64,000 bases of DNA from positions 1-64,000 of the forward strand of contig NZ_JAJCYB010000056.1 of assembly GCF_029263155.1 (NCBI RefSeq), in the 5' to 3' direction. This stretch comes from Pseudonocardia sp. Lineage in GTDB: Bacteria > Actinomycetota > Actinomycetes > Mycobacteriales > Pseudonocardiaceae. Made by a program: the position numbers and the translations under genes. Shown one piece after another: positions 43,240-51,700 of this stretch; position 1 is the stretch's first letter, and every line of letters begins with the position of its first letter. The notes under the pieces were generated by a model. That model was given only the letters and a program-made list of their open reading frames with translations. It ran no database searches and was not told the DNA's origin.

Positions 43240-43270
43240 ACGCCCGGCGGCCCGGCGTGGCGGGGATCGG

Positions 43271-43318
43271 CCGTGCACACCCCGCCGCCGCCGTGCACAG
43301 GGCGCGGGGTGTGCACGG
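43271..43318. terminator. Bidirectional terminator between convergent genes
   Basis: Perfect 15-bp stem (43271-43285 with 43304-43318, CCGTGCACACCCCGC and complement) and an 18-nt loop, between the ends of the Rieske gene and the EamA gene. Confidence 0.65.
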
Positions 43319-43339
43319 TGGCGGTTCGGTGTGTACCGC

Positions 43340-44275
43340 CTACCGGGACCGGCCGGCCAGCGCCACCGCGACACCCAGCAGGACCGCCCCCGCGATCCCG
43401 ACCGGGCCCAGTCGCTCACCCAGCAGCGCGGCGGCGAGCACCGCGCCGGTCAGCGGTTCCAGCAGCGCGACCACCGCGCCGACCGCGGCGGGTGCGACGG
43501 TCAGCCCCCGGAAGTACAGGAGGTAGGCGAGTGCCGTCGGCAGCATCCCGAACGCGGCCAGCACCCCGAGCGCCCACGGCGTGGCGACGAAGGTGACCCC
43601 GCCGAGCGGCGCGGCGACGGCCAGCAGCACCACCCCGCCGCCGGTGAAGGCGACGCCGGTGGCCCAGGCCGGGTCGAGGGCGTCGACGGGACGGGCGCCG
43701 AGCAGGGTGAGCGCGGCGAACCCGGCCGCGGCGAGCAACGCGAACGCCGCCCCCGTCGCGCTGCTCCCGGCCGCGGGGACCCCGATCAGCAGCGCGAGGC
43801 CGAGCGCGCCGAGCAGGGCGGCGGCGGTGGCCGACCGGGTGGCCGGGCGTCCGCGCAGGCGCTCGACGAGCAGCACGATCACGGGCGCGGCGCCGATCGT
43901 GACCAGGGTGGCCAGGCCGACCGACGTGGTGGCGACGGCGGAGAAGAAGGCCGCCTGGAACCCGGCGACGAGGCCGCCGACGGCGGCGACCCGCATCCAC
44001 GCGGCACGACCCCACCCGCCCGGCGACGCGCGAGGGCCGTCGCGGTGATGGGCGGTGCGGTAGGGCCTGCACACCGCTCGCACACCGCCCGCGACGAGCA
44101 GGCCACCGACCAGCAGCAGGCCGCCGACCAGGATGCGGTAGCCGGCCACCGCGAGTGGGGAGAGGCCGGTGGCCGCGGCCAGCAGCGCTCCGAGCAGGCC
44201 GCCGGTCCCCCACAGGAGACCGGCGACGACCAGCAGGGGGACGCCCGCGACAGCGGGACGGGACGACAGGGACAC
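43340..44275 (-). CDS. EamA family (DMT) transporter
   Basis: 311 aa with ten hydrophobic helices in two EamA repeats (LLVVAGLLWGTGGLLGALLA; FALLAAAGFAALTLLGARP). Likely exports a small metabolite or amino acid; substrate not predictable. GTG at 44275 with GGAG 9 nt upstream; GTG 44326 is possible. A roughly 300-nt leader with strong predicted pairing precedes it (44444-44547), which may control it. Confidence 0.85.
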   Translation of the reverse strand: MSLSSRPAVAGVPLLVVAGLLWGTGGLLGALLAAATGLSPLAVAGYRILVGGLLLVGGLLVAGGVRAVCRPYRTAHHRDGPRASPGGWGRAAWMRVAAVGGLVAGFQAAFFSAVATTSVGLATLVTIGAAPVIVLLVERLRGRPATRSATAAALLGALGLALLIGVPAAGSSATGAAFALLAAAGFAALTLLGARPVDALDPAWATGVAFTGGGVVLLAVAAPLGGVTFVATPWALGVLAAFGMLPTALAYLLYFRGLTVAPAAVGAVVALLEPLTGAVLAAALLGERLGPVGIAGAVLLGVAVALAGRSR

Positions 44276-44443
44276 GGGATGTGCTCCAGCGACAGGAGTG
44301 GGCGAGAGGTCGCGGAAGCGGGGCACGGCTCGACGGCGATCACGATCGGACGCACGCGGCAGCGAGGCGCACGGCCACGGGCGTGGGTCAGACGGCGATC
44401 ACGGGCGTCCCGGTGAACGGGACGGCGGCGGCGACCCCGCGAG

Positions 44444-44547
44444 GAGGGTGCCGAGAGCTCCGGCCGTGGCGGGCGGTGGCCAGGTGGCCCGCCCGACGCC
44501 GCGGGGCGCCGCGCCGCGGGCCCGAGCTCTCAGGGCGCTCCCTAGCA
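44444..44547 (-). ncRNA. Candidate structured leader of the EamA gene
   Basis: On the minus strand GAGAGCTC and GAGCTCTC close a multi-branch region containing a CCGCGG/CCGCGG hairpin and a GGCGGGC/GCCCGCC hairpin with an inner GGCC/GGCC pairing; AGGG/CCCT may close it outside. TAGGGT (44590-44595, minus strand) is a plausible -10 just upstream. The wider gap 44276-44687 has no supportable gene. No known riboswitch consensus fits. Confidence 0.35.
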
Positions 44548-44687
44548 GCGGGGCGGCGGGGTGATCGGGAACCGGCGGTGCACGCGGTCACCCTACCTCG
44601 TCCGGCGGAGGTCGACCGCGGAGTTCCGGCCAAGGGCGCAGCGGCCCGTGGTCGGTGGCGCGCCGGGCCCACGGGCAGGCACCGGCC

Positions 44688-45491
44688 TCACTTCGTCAGG
44701 TCGAGGCCGTCCGGCGGGGTCGGGGCGTCCGGGTCGGGGCCGGCGGGTACACCGGGGCTGCGACCCAGGAACGTGTGCACGATGTGCTGCTGCCAGCCGG
44801 GCACGGTCTGCACGCGCACGTCCTCGAAACCGACGGCGGTCAGCCGGTCGGTGAACGCCTCGACCCCGTCGAAGTCGAGGACGCTGCGCCACAGGTACCG
44901 GTACAGATCGGCCGACCCGGTGCGCATGCGGCCCATCGGGATGATCACGCCCCACGAGACGGCGGTCCACACCATCCGGCTGCGGGCCGAGTCGCGCACC
45001 GAGTACTCGTGCACCGCGAGCGGCGAGCCCGGCCGCAGCAGCTCGCGGAAGCGGCGCAGTGCGGCGTTGCGGTCGGAGAGGTTGCGCAGCAGATAGGCCG
45101 CGAGGATGCCGTCGTAGGGCCCGGTGAACTTCACCGGGTCCAGCTCCTGGGCGTCGCCGTGCACGAACCGCACGGTCGGGGGCCAGCTCTTGCGCCGCGC
45201 CTGCGCCAGCATCTCCGCGGAGGCGTCGACGGCGGTGATCTCGGCCTGCGGGACGGCGTCGAGCAGGGCCGCGGTGGACGCGCCGGTGCCGCAGCCGAGG
45301 TCGAGCAGCCGCAGCCCGGCCCCGCCGTCGCGCAGGCCCATCCGCTTCGCCGACAGCCGCAGGTGCTCGTGATAGCCGGGGTTGGCGTTGACGAGCTTGT
45401 CGTAGCTGCGGGCGTGCGCGTCGAACGCCTTCGCGACGGTGGCCGCGTCGATGCGTTCGGGCTTGCCGGACTTTCCCTGCTGTGGACTCAC
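44688..45491 (-). CDS. Class I SAM-dependent methyltransferase
   Basis: 267 aa. SAM site LRLLDLGCGTGASTAALLD near residue 65, acidic residue in ITAVDASAEML, and VHGDAQELDP. The rest resembles UbiE/polyketide-type O- or C-methyltransferases. Co-occurrence of this type with DUF5914 Rieske proteins in carotenoid clusters hints at a shared pathway, but the two are on opposite strands with the exporter between them. Confidence 0.85.
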   Translation of the reverse strand: MSPQQGKSGKPERIDAATVAKAFDAHARSYDKLVNANPGYHEHLRLSAKRMGLRDGGAGLRLLDLGCGTGASTAALLDAVPQAEITAVDASAEMLAQARRKSWPPTVRFVHGDAQELDPVKFTGPYDGILAAYLLRNLSDRNAALRRFRELLRPGSPLAVHEYSVRDSARSRMVWTAVSWGVIIPMGRMRTGSADLYRYLWRSVLDFDGVEAFTDRLTAVGFEDVRVQTVPGWQQHIVHTFLGRSPGVPAGPDPDAPTPPDGLDLTK

Positions 45492-45584
45492 GGGTCACCA
45501 TCCTGGCCCATCGGCGCCGTTGCGTCGTGCCGACGCGGCGGAGGCGGGTCGGCCCCGGCCGGGTAGGGGCCGGGACCGGCCGGC

Positions 45585-46103
45585 TCAGGCCGGGTTGCCG
45601 GACCCCATCGCGAGCTTGGCGAGCAGCTCGCGGGCCTTCTCCGCGTTGCGCGGCTGGCACAGCACGTCGTAGCGACCGGCGACCATCTGGCTGGACGAGG
45701 TGAAGTCACGGCGGCCGCGGGAGGCCCCGTACCCGACGGCGGCGAAGACGAGACCGAACACGATGCCGCTGGCCAGGCCCACGAGGATCGGACCGAACGA
45801 CGCCTCCGGGCTGAACAGGCTCAGCAGCAGGCCGACGAACAGGCCGAACCACGCGCCCGACGCCGCGCCCGAGGCGAGGACGCGGCCCCAGGTCAGGCGG
45901 CCGATGACGCGCTCGACCAGCATCAGGTCGACACCGACGATCGTGACGTCGCGGACCGGGAAGTCGGAGTCTGCGAGGTGGTCGACCGCGCGCTGGGCCT
46001 CCTCGTAGGTGGCGTAGGAGCCGACCGGCCAGCCGGTGGGCGGCGTCGGCAGGTTGGGCAGGCCGGGCGCGGTGCGCGCGGGCCCGCCGAACGGTGTGCT
46101 CAC
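45585..46103 (-). CDS. General stress protein 17M-like membrane protein
   Basis: 172 aa. N-terminal YflT-like domain (GSYATYEEAQRAVDHLADSD, VRDVTIVGVDLMLVE) then two membrane helices (GAASGAWFGLFVGLLLSLF; ILVGLASGIVFGLVFAAVGYG) and a cytoplasmic end (YDVLCQPRNAEKARELLAKL). GTG at 46103 with GAGGAGG 6 nt upstream. Role inferred as stress-related from the family name only. Confidence 0.82.
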   Translation of the reverse strand: MSTPFGGPARTAPGLPNLPTPPTGWPVGSYATYEEAQRAVDHLADSDFPVRDVTIVGVDLMLVERVIGRLTWGRVLASGAASGAWFGLFVGLLLSLFSPEASFGPILVGLASGIVFGLVFAAVGYGASRGRRDFTSSSQMVAGRYDVLCQPRNAEKARELLAKLAMGSGNPA

Positions 46104-46210
46104 GGGGGCCTCCTCGATGTGACGCGGACCGGACACCCGGTCCACGTCATGACAACGCGTGGACCTGCACCGTAGTGCCGTAGGCGCTGCTCATCACACC
46201 CGGATGAGCC

Positions 46211-47404
46211 CTACCGCGACTTGTACTCCCGCAGCAGCCCCCGGCTGATGATCGTCTTCTGGATCTCCGAGGTGCCCTCGCCGATCAGCAGGAACGGCGC
46301 CTCGCGCATGAGGCGCTCGATCTCGTACTCCTTGGAGTAGCCGTAGCCGCCGTGGATGCGGAACGACTCCTGCGTGACCTCGGCGCAGTACTCCGACGCC
46401 AGCAGCTTCGCCATCCCGGACTCGACGTCGAAGCGCTCGCCGGAGTCCTTGAGCCGGGCGGCGTTGACCATCATCAGGTGCGCGGCCTCGACCTTGGTGG
46501 CCATCTCCGCCAGCTTGAACGCGATGGCCTGGTGCGCGGCGATCGGCTTGCCGAACGTGGAGCGCTGCTGGGCGTAGTCGACGGCCAGCTCGAACGCGCG
46601 GATCGAGATGCCGCAGGCGCGGGCGGCGACGTTGACCCGGCCCACCTCGACGCCGTCCATCATCTGGGCGAACCCGCCGCCGCGCCTGCCACCGAGGATC
46701 CGGTCCGCGGGCACGCGGTGGCCCTTGAACACCATCTCGGTGGTGTCGACGCCCTTGTACCCCATCTTGTCGATCTTGCCGGGGACGATCAGCCCGGGGG
46801 CGACCTCGCCGTAGCCGACCGGCTTCTCCACGAGGAAGCAGGTGAGGTTCTGGTAGGGCTTCTCCGCGCCCTCGTCGGTCTTGACCAGCACCGCGGTGAG
46901 GTTGGACGTGCCGCCGTTGGTGAGCCACATCTTCGCGCCGTCGATGACGAAGTCGTCACCGTCGGCCACGGCCCTGGTCTTGATGGCCGCGACGTCGGAG
47001 CCGAGGTCGGGCTCGGACATCGAGAACGAGCCGCGGGTCTCCCCCAGCGCCATCTGCGGCAGGTAGCGCTGCTTCTGCTCGTCCGTGCCGTGGTGGGTGA
47101 TCATGTGCGCCACGATGAAGTGCGTGTTGATCACGCCGGAGACGCTCATCCAACCCCGCGCGATCTGCTCGACGACCAGCGCGTAGGTCAGCAGCGACTC
47201 GCCGAGCCCGCCGAACTCCTCGGGGATGGTGAGCCCGAACAGACCCATCTCCTTCATCCCGTCGACGATGTCCTGCGGGTAGGTGTCGGCGTGCTCCAGC
47301 GCCGTGGCGTGCGGGATGATCTCCTTGTCCACGAACGTCTTGACCGTGGACAGGATCTCCTGCTGGATCTCGGTGAGACCTGCGGTCTGGGCGAGCCGGG
47401 CCAT
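46211..47404 (-). CDS. Acyl-CoA dehydrogenase (FadE19-like)
   Basis: 397-aa FAD enzyme making enoyl-CoA from acyl-CoA. Seen: FSMSEPDLGSDVAAIKT FAD/substrate loop, KMWLTNGGTSNL, and GYGYSKEYEIERLMREA near the C-terminus. Best fit is a short- or branched-chain dehydrogenase such as FadE19 of leucine breakdown, given the CitE-like gene upstream on the same strand (239-bp gap). A possible operator is at 47458-47473. Confidence 0.93.
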   Translation of the reverse strand: MARLAQTAGLTEIQQEILSTVKTFVDKEIIPHATALEHADTYPQDIVDGMKEMGLFGLTIPEEFGGLGESLLTYALVVEQIARGWMSVSGVINTHFIVAHMITHHGTDEQKQRYLPQMALGETRGSFSMSEPDLGSDVAAIKTRAVADGDDFVIDGAKMWLTNGGTSNLTAVLVKTDEGAEKPYQNLTCFLVEKPVGYGEVAPGLIVPGKIDKMGYKGVDTTEMVFKGHRVPADRILGGRRGGGFAQMMDGVEVGRVNVAARACGISIRAFELAVDYAQQRSTFGKPIAAHQAIAFKLAEMATKVEAAHLMMVNAARLKDSGERFDVESGMAKLLASEYCAEVTQESFRIHGGYGYSKEYEIERLMREAPFLLIGEGTSEIQKTIISRGLLREYKSR

Positions 47405-47457
47405 GGATCATTCCTCCGCGCGGGCGATCGACCGCCGGGCGTGCTCCCGGCGCTGGG

Positions 47458-47473
47458 TACTGGTCGGTAAGTA
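47458..47473. promoter_or_regulatory. Imperfect palindrome upstream of the acyl-CoA dehydrogenase
   Basis: TACTGGTCGGTAAGTA, symmetric at 10 of 16 positions, centred about 60 bp before the start codon. It resembles TetR-type fatty-acid operators, but no regulator gene is adjacent. Confidence 0.35.
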
Positions 47474-47541
47474 TCCCGCCCACCGCGGCCGGCGCGCGCG
47501 ACGGGCCCTGTGAAGCTCCCCACCTACTACGGTGGCTCCGC

Positions 47542-47579
47542 TTCCCGCGCGCCGAGCCGGTTCCCGCGCGCCGAGCCGG
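47542..47579. repeat. Perfect 19-bp tandem duplication
   Basis: TTCCCGCGCGCCGAGCCGG occurs twice back to back in the gap between the acyl-CoA dehydrogenase and the lyase. The flanking GC-palindromic sequence (to about 47630) holds no gene. Confidence 0.85.
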
Positions 47580-47643
47580 TCATTGCGGGCCGCCGGCGCC
47601 GCGCGAGAACCGGTTCAGCGCGCGAATCCTCCGCGGGCAGGTC

Positions 47644-48603
47644 TCACGCCTCCGGCGGGGTCCACCTGTCGGTGCGCTCCATGCCCGCGGCCCGGCCCTT
47701 GCCCGAGATCACCAACGCCATCTTGCGGCTGGCCTCGTCGATCATCTCGTCGCCGATCATCGCCGCGCCGCGCTTGCCGCCCGCCTCGGAGGTGAAGTAC
47801 TCGTAGGCGTCGAGGATGTTCTCGGCGTGGTCGTAGTCGCTCTGCAGCGGGCTGTAGGTCTCGTTGGCCGCGTCGATCTGGCCGGGGTGCAGCACCCACT
47901 TGCCGTCGAAGCCGAGCGCGGCGGACCGGCCGGCCACGCGCCGGAACCCGTCGACGTCCTTGATCTGCAGGTACGGCCCGTCGATGGCCTGCTTGTCGTA
48001 GGCCCGTGCCGCCATGAGGATGCTCATCAGGATGTGGTGGTAGGCGTCGCCCACGTCGTAGCCGGGGGGCTGCTCGCCGACCACGAGCGACTTCATGTTG
48101 ATCGAGGCCATGAAGTCGGCCGGGCCGAAGATGATGGTCTCGACGCGCGGCGAGGCGGCGGCGATGGCGTTGACGTTGGTCAGGCCGAGCGCGTTCTCGA
48201 TCTGCGCCTCGATGCCGATCCGCCCGATCTCGTATCCCATCGACTTCTCGATCTGGGTGAGCAGCAGATCCAGCGCGACGACCTGCTCGGCCGTCTGCAC
48301 CTTGGGCAGCATGATCGCGTCGAGGTTGGCGCCGGCACCCTCGACGACCTCGGTGACGTCGCGGTAGGTCCACTCGGTGGTCCAGTCGTTGACCCGGACG
48401 ACCCGGAGCTTCTCACCCCACCCGCCCTCGTTGAGGGCGGAGACGATCGTCTTGCGGGCACCGGGCTTGGCCAGCGGCGCGCACGCGTCCTCGAGGTCGA
48501 GGAAGACCTGGTCGGCCGGGAGCGTCCGGGCCTTGTCGATGAACTTCTGGCTCGACCCCGGCACCGCCAGGCAGGAGCGGCGGGGGCGGATCTGGCTCGT
48601 CAT
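47644..48603 (-). CDS. CitE-like HpcH/HpaI lyase
   Basis: 319 aa TIM-barrel lyase of the citrate-lyase beta / malyl-CoA lyase family. VFLDLEDACAPLAK holds metal-binding residues, AIMLPKVQTAEQV and IGIEAQIENALGL catalytic ones, IFGPADFMASINM the second metal site, and KWVLHPGQI ends the barrel. Mycobacterial Rv2498c of this family cleaves citramalyl-CoA in itaconate dissimilation and lies with FadE19 and MaoC genes (recalled), as partly seen here. Exact substrate not determinable. Confidence 0.9.
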   Translation of the reverse strand: MTSQIRPRRSCLAVPGSSQKFIDKARTLPADQVFLDLEDACAPLAKPGARKTIVSALNEGGWGEKLRVVRVNDWTTEWTYRDVTEVVEGAGANLDAIMLPKVQTAEQVVALDLLLTQIEKSMGYEIGRIGIEAQIENALGLTNVNAIAAASPRVETIIFGPADFMASINMKSLVVGEQPPGYDVGDAYHHILMSILMAARAYDKQAIDGPYLQIKDVDGFRRVAGRSAALGFDGKWVLHPGQIDAANETYSPLQSDYDHAENILDAYEYFTSEAGGKRGAAMIGDEMIDEASRKMALVISGKGRAAGMERTDRWTPPEA

Positions 48604-48725
48604 CTTCGTACGGCTCCTCGTCGACGTCGGCGCGGGTGTGGATGGATGCTGGCACGCAGTGCCGCCCCGTGGCGTCCCGGGGTGATTGGTTTCTCACCCG
48701 GCGGTGGTGGGAGGGGGTGTCGGGA

Positions 48726-49595
48726 TCACTCCCCCGGCAGGGCCAGCAGCTCCCCGCGCGCCACCGCGGCGACGTTGCCCCACACCGACGCGCGCAGCGC
48801 CGCGCCGTCCTGGGCGTGCACGAGCACCCCCAGCTGCGACGGGCGACCCAGCTCTGCGCCCTGCGACGCGAGGAACCCGGTCTGCCCGGCGGCGGCGATC
48901 ACTCCGCGGTCGACGAGGAACACCCCGAGCGCGACGGCCGCGGATCCGGTGGCCGGGTCCTCGGCGACACCCGAGCCGGGGGCGAACATCCGCATGTGGG
49001 CGGCGGAACCGCCGGCGTCGTAGGCCACGACGACCAGCCCGATGAGACCCTCGGTCAGCGCGCGCACCGCGGCCGGGTCGGGGACGGCGCGGGTCACCGC
49101 GTCGGGGCCGACGGCCAGGAACGCGAACGGCGCACCCGCACCGGCGATCCCCGCGGGTACCGCCGTGTCCACATCCTCGGGGGCGAGGCCGACGGCCGCC
49201 GCGAGCGCGACCCCGTCCAGGGGCGGCCCGACCTCCGGCGCTCCGCCGGTGACCTGCGCGCCGTAGCCGGTGACGTGCACCGGAAGCAGCCCCGCGCCGC
49301 ACTCCTGCACCACGTCGCCGGGCCCGATCAGCCCGGCGCGGGCGAGCACCCACGCCACCCCGATGCTCGGGTGCCCGGCGAAGGGCATCTCGCGGGACGG
49401 TGTGAAGATCCGCGCCCGGTAGTCGGCCCCGGACGTGGTCGGCGGCAACGGGAACACCGTCTCGGACAGGTTGAACTCCCCCGCGATGCGCTGCATCTGC
49501 CCGGCGGTGAGCTCGGCGCCGCCGTGCACCACGGCGAGGGGGTTCCCGGCGTAGGGCCGGTCGGTGAACACGTCGACGACGTCGTAGGTCAGCAC
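48726..49595 (-). CDS. PhzF family isomerase/epimerase
   Basis: 289 aa, two-fold diaminopimelate-epimerase-like barrel. Catalytic Glu in GEFNLSETVFPLP near residue 45; AEDPATGSAAVALGVFL near residue 210 marks the family; REMPFAGHPSIGVAW is also typical. No phenazine genes nearby, so a general metabolic role is likely. GTG at 49595, immediately after a phosphatase pseudogene. Confidence 0.88.
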   Translation of the reverse strand: MLTYDVVDVFTDRPYAGNPLAVVHGGAELTAGQMQRIAGEFNLSETVFPLPPTTSGADYRARIFTPSREMPFAGHPSIGVAWVLARAGLIGPGDVVQECGAGLLPVHVTGYGAQVTGGAPEVGPPLDGVALAAAVGLAPEDVDTAVPAGIAGAGAPFAFLAVGPDAVTRAVPDPAAVRALTEGLIGLVVVAYDAGGSAAHMRMFAPGSGVAEDPATGSAAVALGVFLVDRGVIAAAGQTGFLASQGAELGRPSQLGVLVHAQDGAALRASVWGNVAAVARGELLALPGE

Positions 49596-49605
49596 CCCGC
49601 CAGGT

Positions 49606-49903
49606 CTACCGGGTGCGCCACCAGGTCTCGAGGTCGGCCACCTGGTGTCGGCAGCGGCCGGGCCTCCGGGCGGCGGTGCCGGATCCGGTCCAGTGCGCGG
49701 CCGGGCTCGATGCCGTCCCTGGTCACGAGCGCGGCGGCGGCCAGGGCTCCTCGCGGCTACTCCTCGTCGCCGCACAGGTTGACCACGTGGGTGACCCCCT
49801 CGGCGCGCAGCCGCGCCACGTCCGCGGCGTCCTGCGGGTGGGCTCCGGTGATCAGGCCGGGCGCGACCTCACCCCGGCCGTACTCGTCGAACCAGTGCGA
49901 CAC
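49606..49903 (-). pseudogene. Dual-specificity protein phosphatase remnant, catalytic core deleted
   Basis: The first 48 codons (GTG at 49903; SHWFDEYGRGEVAPGLITGA ... THVVNLCGDEE) match the N-terminus of actinobacterial dual-specificity phosphatases and end at a TAG (49757). Immediately beyond, another frame reads LAAAALVTRDGIEPGRALD and RPEARPLPTP, the normal C-terminal helices, followed after a one-base shift by VADLETWWRTR and a stop at 49606. The catalytic HCxxGxxR P-loop, normally between them, is absent. So: internal deletion plus frameshift. Confidence 0.7.
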
Positions 49904-49937
49904 GGCGCCGACGCTACCCGTGCGGGAAACTGCGCGG

Positions 49938-51200
49938 GTGGCGTCCGATCGCGTGTTCGTGGCCCGGCTGGTCGGGCTCTCGGTGTACGGGCCCGACGGC
50001 GAACGGATCGGGCGCGTGCGCGACGTCGTCGTCACGGTGCGGGTGGACGCGAGCCCGCCTCGGGTGCTCGGGATCGTCGTCGAGATGGTGACGCGGCGGC
50101 GCATCTTCGTGCCGATGCTGCGCGTCACCTCGGTGGATCCGAGCGCGGTCACGCTCGCGACCGGGTCGGTGAGCCTGCGCGGGTTCACCCAGCGCCCCAA
50201 CGAGACCCTCGTCGTGGGACAGCTGCTCGACGCGCCCGTCACGATCTCCGACGGTGCGGTGCCTGCGCTCGTCGTCGACGCGGCGATCGAGCCGACGCGA
50301 TCGCGGGACTGGGTGGTCGGCCGGCTCGCGGTGCGGGCCCGGCGCCACGGGTTCACCCGCCGCGGCCACGTGCAGGAGCTGCCCTGGAGCGCGGTCACCG
50401 GCCTGTCGCTGACCGACCGTCAGGGGACCGCGGGCCTGCTCTCGGTGCTCGAGACGATGCGGCCCGCGGACGTGGCCGCCGCGCTGTCCGAGCTGCCGGA
50501 CAAGCGCAGGCGCGAGGTCGTCGACGCACTCGACGACGAGCGGCTGGCCGACATCTTCGAGGAGATGTCCGACACCGAGCAGCGCGCCATGCTCGCCCAC
50601 CTCGACGACGAGCGCGCGGCCGACGTGCTGGAGGCGATGAGCCCCGACGACGCCGCGGACCTGCTCGGGGACCTGCCGGCGTCCGAGTCGGACGCGCTGC
50701 TGGCCCTGATGGAACCCGGCGAGTCCGGACCCGTGCGGCGGCTGATGACCTACTCGCCCCACACCGCGGGCGGGCTGATGACCCCGGAACCGGTGATCCT
50801 GCGCCCGGACGCCACGGTGGCCGAGGCGCTGGCCCGGATCCGCAATCCCGACATCCCCGTCGCGCTGGCCAGCATGGTGTTCGTGTGCCGGCCGCCGTCG
50901 GAGACCCCGACCGGCCGCTACCTCGGCTGCGCCCACGTGCAGCGGCTGCTGCGCGAGGCGCCCTACGAGCTGGTGGCCGGTGTCGTCGACAGCGAGCTGG
51001 CGCGCCTGTCCCCGGGGGCCACGCTCGGCGAGATCGCGCGCTACTTCGCGGCGTACAACCTCGTGGCGGGACCGGTGGTCGACGACGAGGACCACCTCCT
51101 GGGCGCGGTCACCGTCGACGACGTGCTCGACCACCTGCTGCCGGACAACTGGCGGGACCGGTTCACCGACGACATCCCCACGGAGGTAGCCGATGCGTGA
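49938..51200 (+). CDS. MgtE N-domain/CBS protein without membrane channel
   Basis: 420 aa, soluble. PRC-barrel-like N-terminus (LVGLSVYGPDGERIGRVRDV), MgtE superhelical domain (TMRPADVAAALSELPDKRRR, LEAMSPDDAADLLGDLP), then CBS pair (LMTYSPHTAGGLMTPEPVIL ... VVDDEDHLLGAVTVDDVLDH). The MgtE transmembrane part is missing, so this is a sensor-like partner and not a transporter. Resembles Rv1232c. GTG at 49938. Overlaps the DUF1003 start by 4 bp; corA is 8 kb away. Confidence 0.9.
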   Translation: MASDRVFVARLVGLSVYGPDGERIGRVRDVVVTVRVDASPPRVLGIVVEMVTRRRIFVPMLRVTSVDPSAVTLATGSVSLRGFTQRPNETLVVGQLLDAPVTISDGAVPALVVDAAIEPTRSRDWVVGRLAVRARRHGFTRRGHVQELPWSAVTGLSLTDRQGTAGLLSVLETMRPADVAAALSELPDKRRREVVDALDDERLADIFEEMSDTEQRAMLAHLDDERAADVLEAMSPDDAADLLGDLPASESDALLALMEPGESGPVRRLMTYSPHTAGGLMTPEPVILRPDATVAEALARIRNPDIPVALASMVFVCRPPSETPTGRYLGCAHVQRLLREAPYELVAGVVDSELARLSPGATLGEIARYFAAYNLVAGPVVDDEDHLLGAVTVDDVLDHLLPDNWRDRFTDDIPTEVADA

Positions 51201-51700
51201 GAACACCGATGCCTGAGGCCCCACGCAGGCGGCTGGACCGCCCCGGCCGCCGCCCGTTCGAGCTCGACCCCGACGGCTTCGCGAAGCTCTCCGAGCGGGT
51301 CGCGCGCTTCCTGGGCACCGGCCGGTTCCTCGCCATCCAGACCGTCGTCGTGATCATCTGGATCGCCCTCAACCTGACGGCGGTGTCGCTGCGCTGGGAC
51401 CCCTACCCGTTCATCCTGCTCAACCTGGCCTTCTCCACGCAGGCCGCCTACGCGGCGCCGCTGATCCTGCTGGCCCAGAACCGCCAGGACGACCGCGACC
51501 GCGTGGCGCTGGACGAGGACCGCACCCGCGCCGAGCGCACCAAGGCCGACACCGAGTACCTCGCCCGCGAGCTGGCGGCCCTGCGGCTGGCCGTCGGCGA
51601 GATGGCCACGCGCGACTACCTGCGCGGGGAGCTGGAGCGGCTGGGGGATCGCCTGGTCGGGGACGGCGAGCGCCCGGTCAGTCGGCGAGCCGGCGGCTGA
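51197..51700 (+). CDS. DUF1003 membrane protein
   Basis: 167 aa. FLGTGRFLAIQTVVVIIWIALN and YPFILLNLAFSTQAAYAAPLILLAQNRQ are the two DUF1003 helices, followed by a charged helix (RDRVALDEDRTRAERTKADT). GTG at 51197 overlaps the previous stop and has GGAGGT 9 nt upstream; ATG at 51209 is less likely. Function unknown; the coupling suggests it works with the MgtE/CBS protein. Its 3' end overlaps the convergent MarR gene by 23 bp. Confidence 0.88.
   Translation: MRTPMPEAPRRRLDRPGRRPFELDPDGFAKLSERVARFLGTGRFLAIQTVVVIIWIALNLTAVSLRWDPYPFILLNLAFSTQAAYAAPLILLAQNRQDDRDRVALDEDRTRAERTKADTEYLARELAALRLAVGEMATRDYLRGELERLGDRLVGDGERPVSRRAGG

Noticed and set aside
44500-44547. CTGAGA motif suggesting a TPP riboswitch in the EamA leader
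   Set aside because: The rest of the THI-box, including the GAACCTGAT and GTAATGCC parts, is missing. A guanidine-I match was also tried and failed.
49613-51196. Long plus-strand frame running into the DUF1003 gene
   Set aside because: It overlaps the MgtE/CBS gene in another frame and has no domain; the DUF1003 protein starts at 51197 with a good ribosome site.
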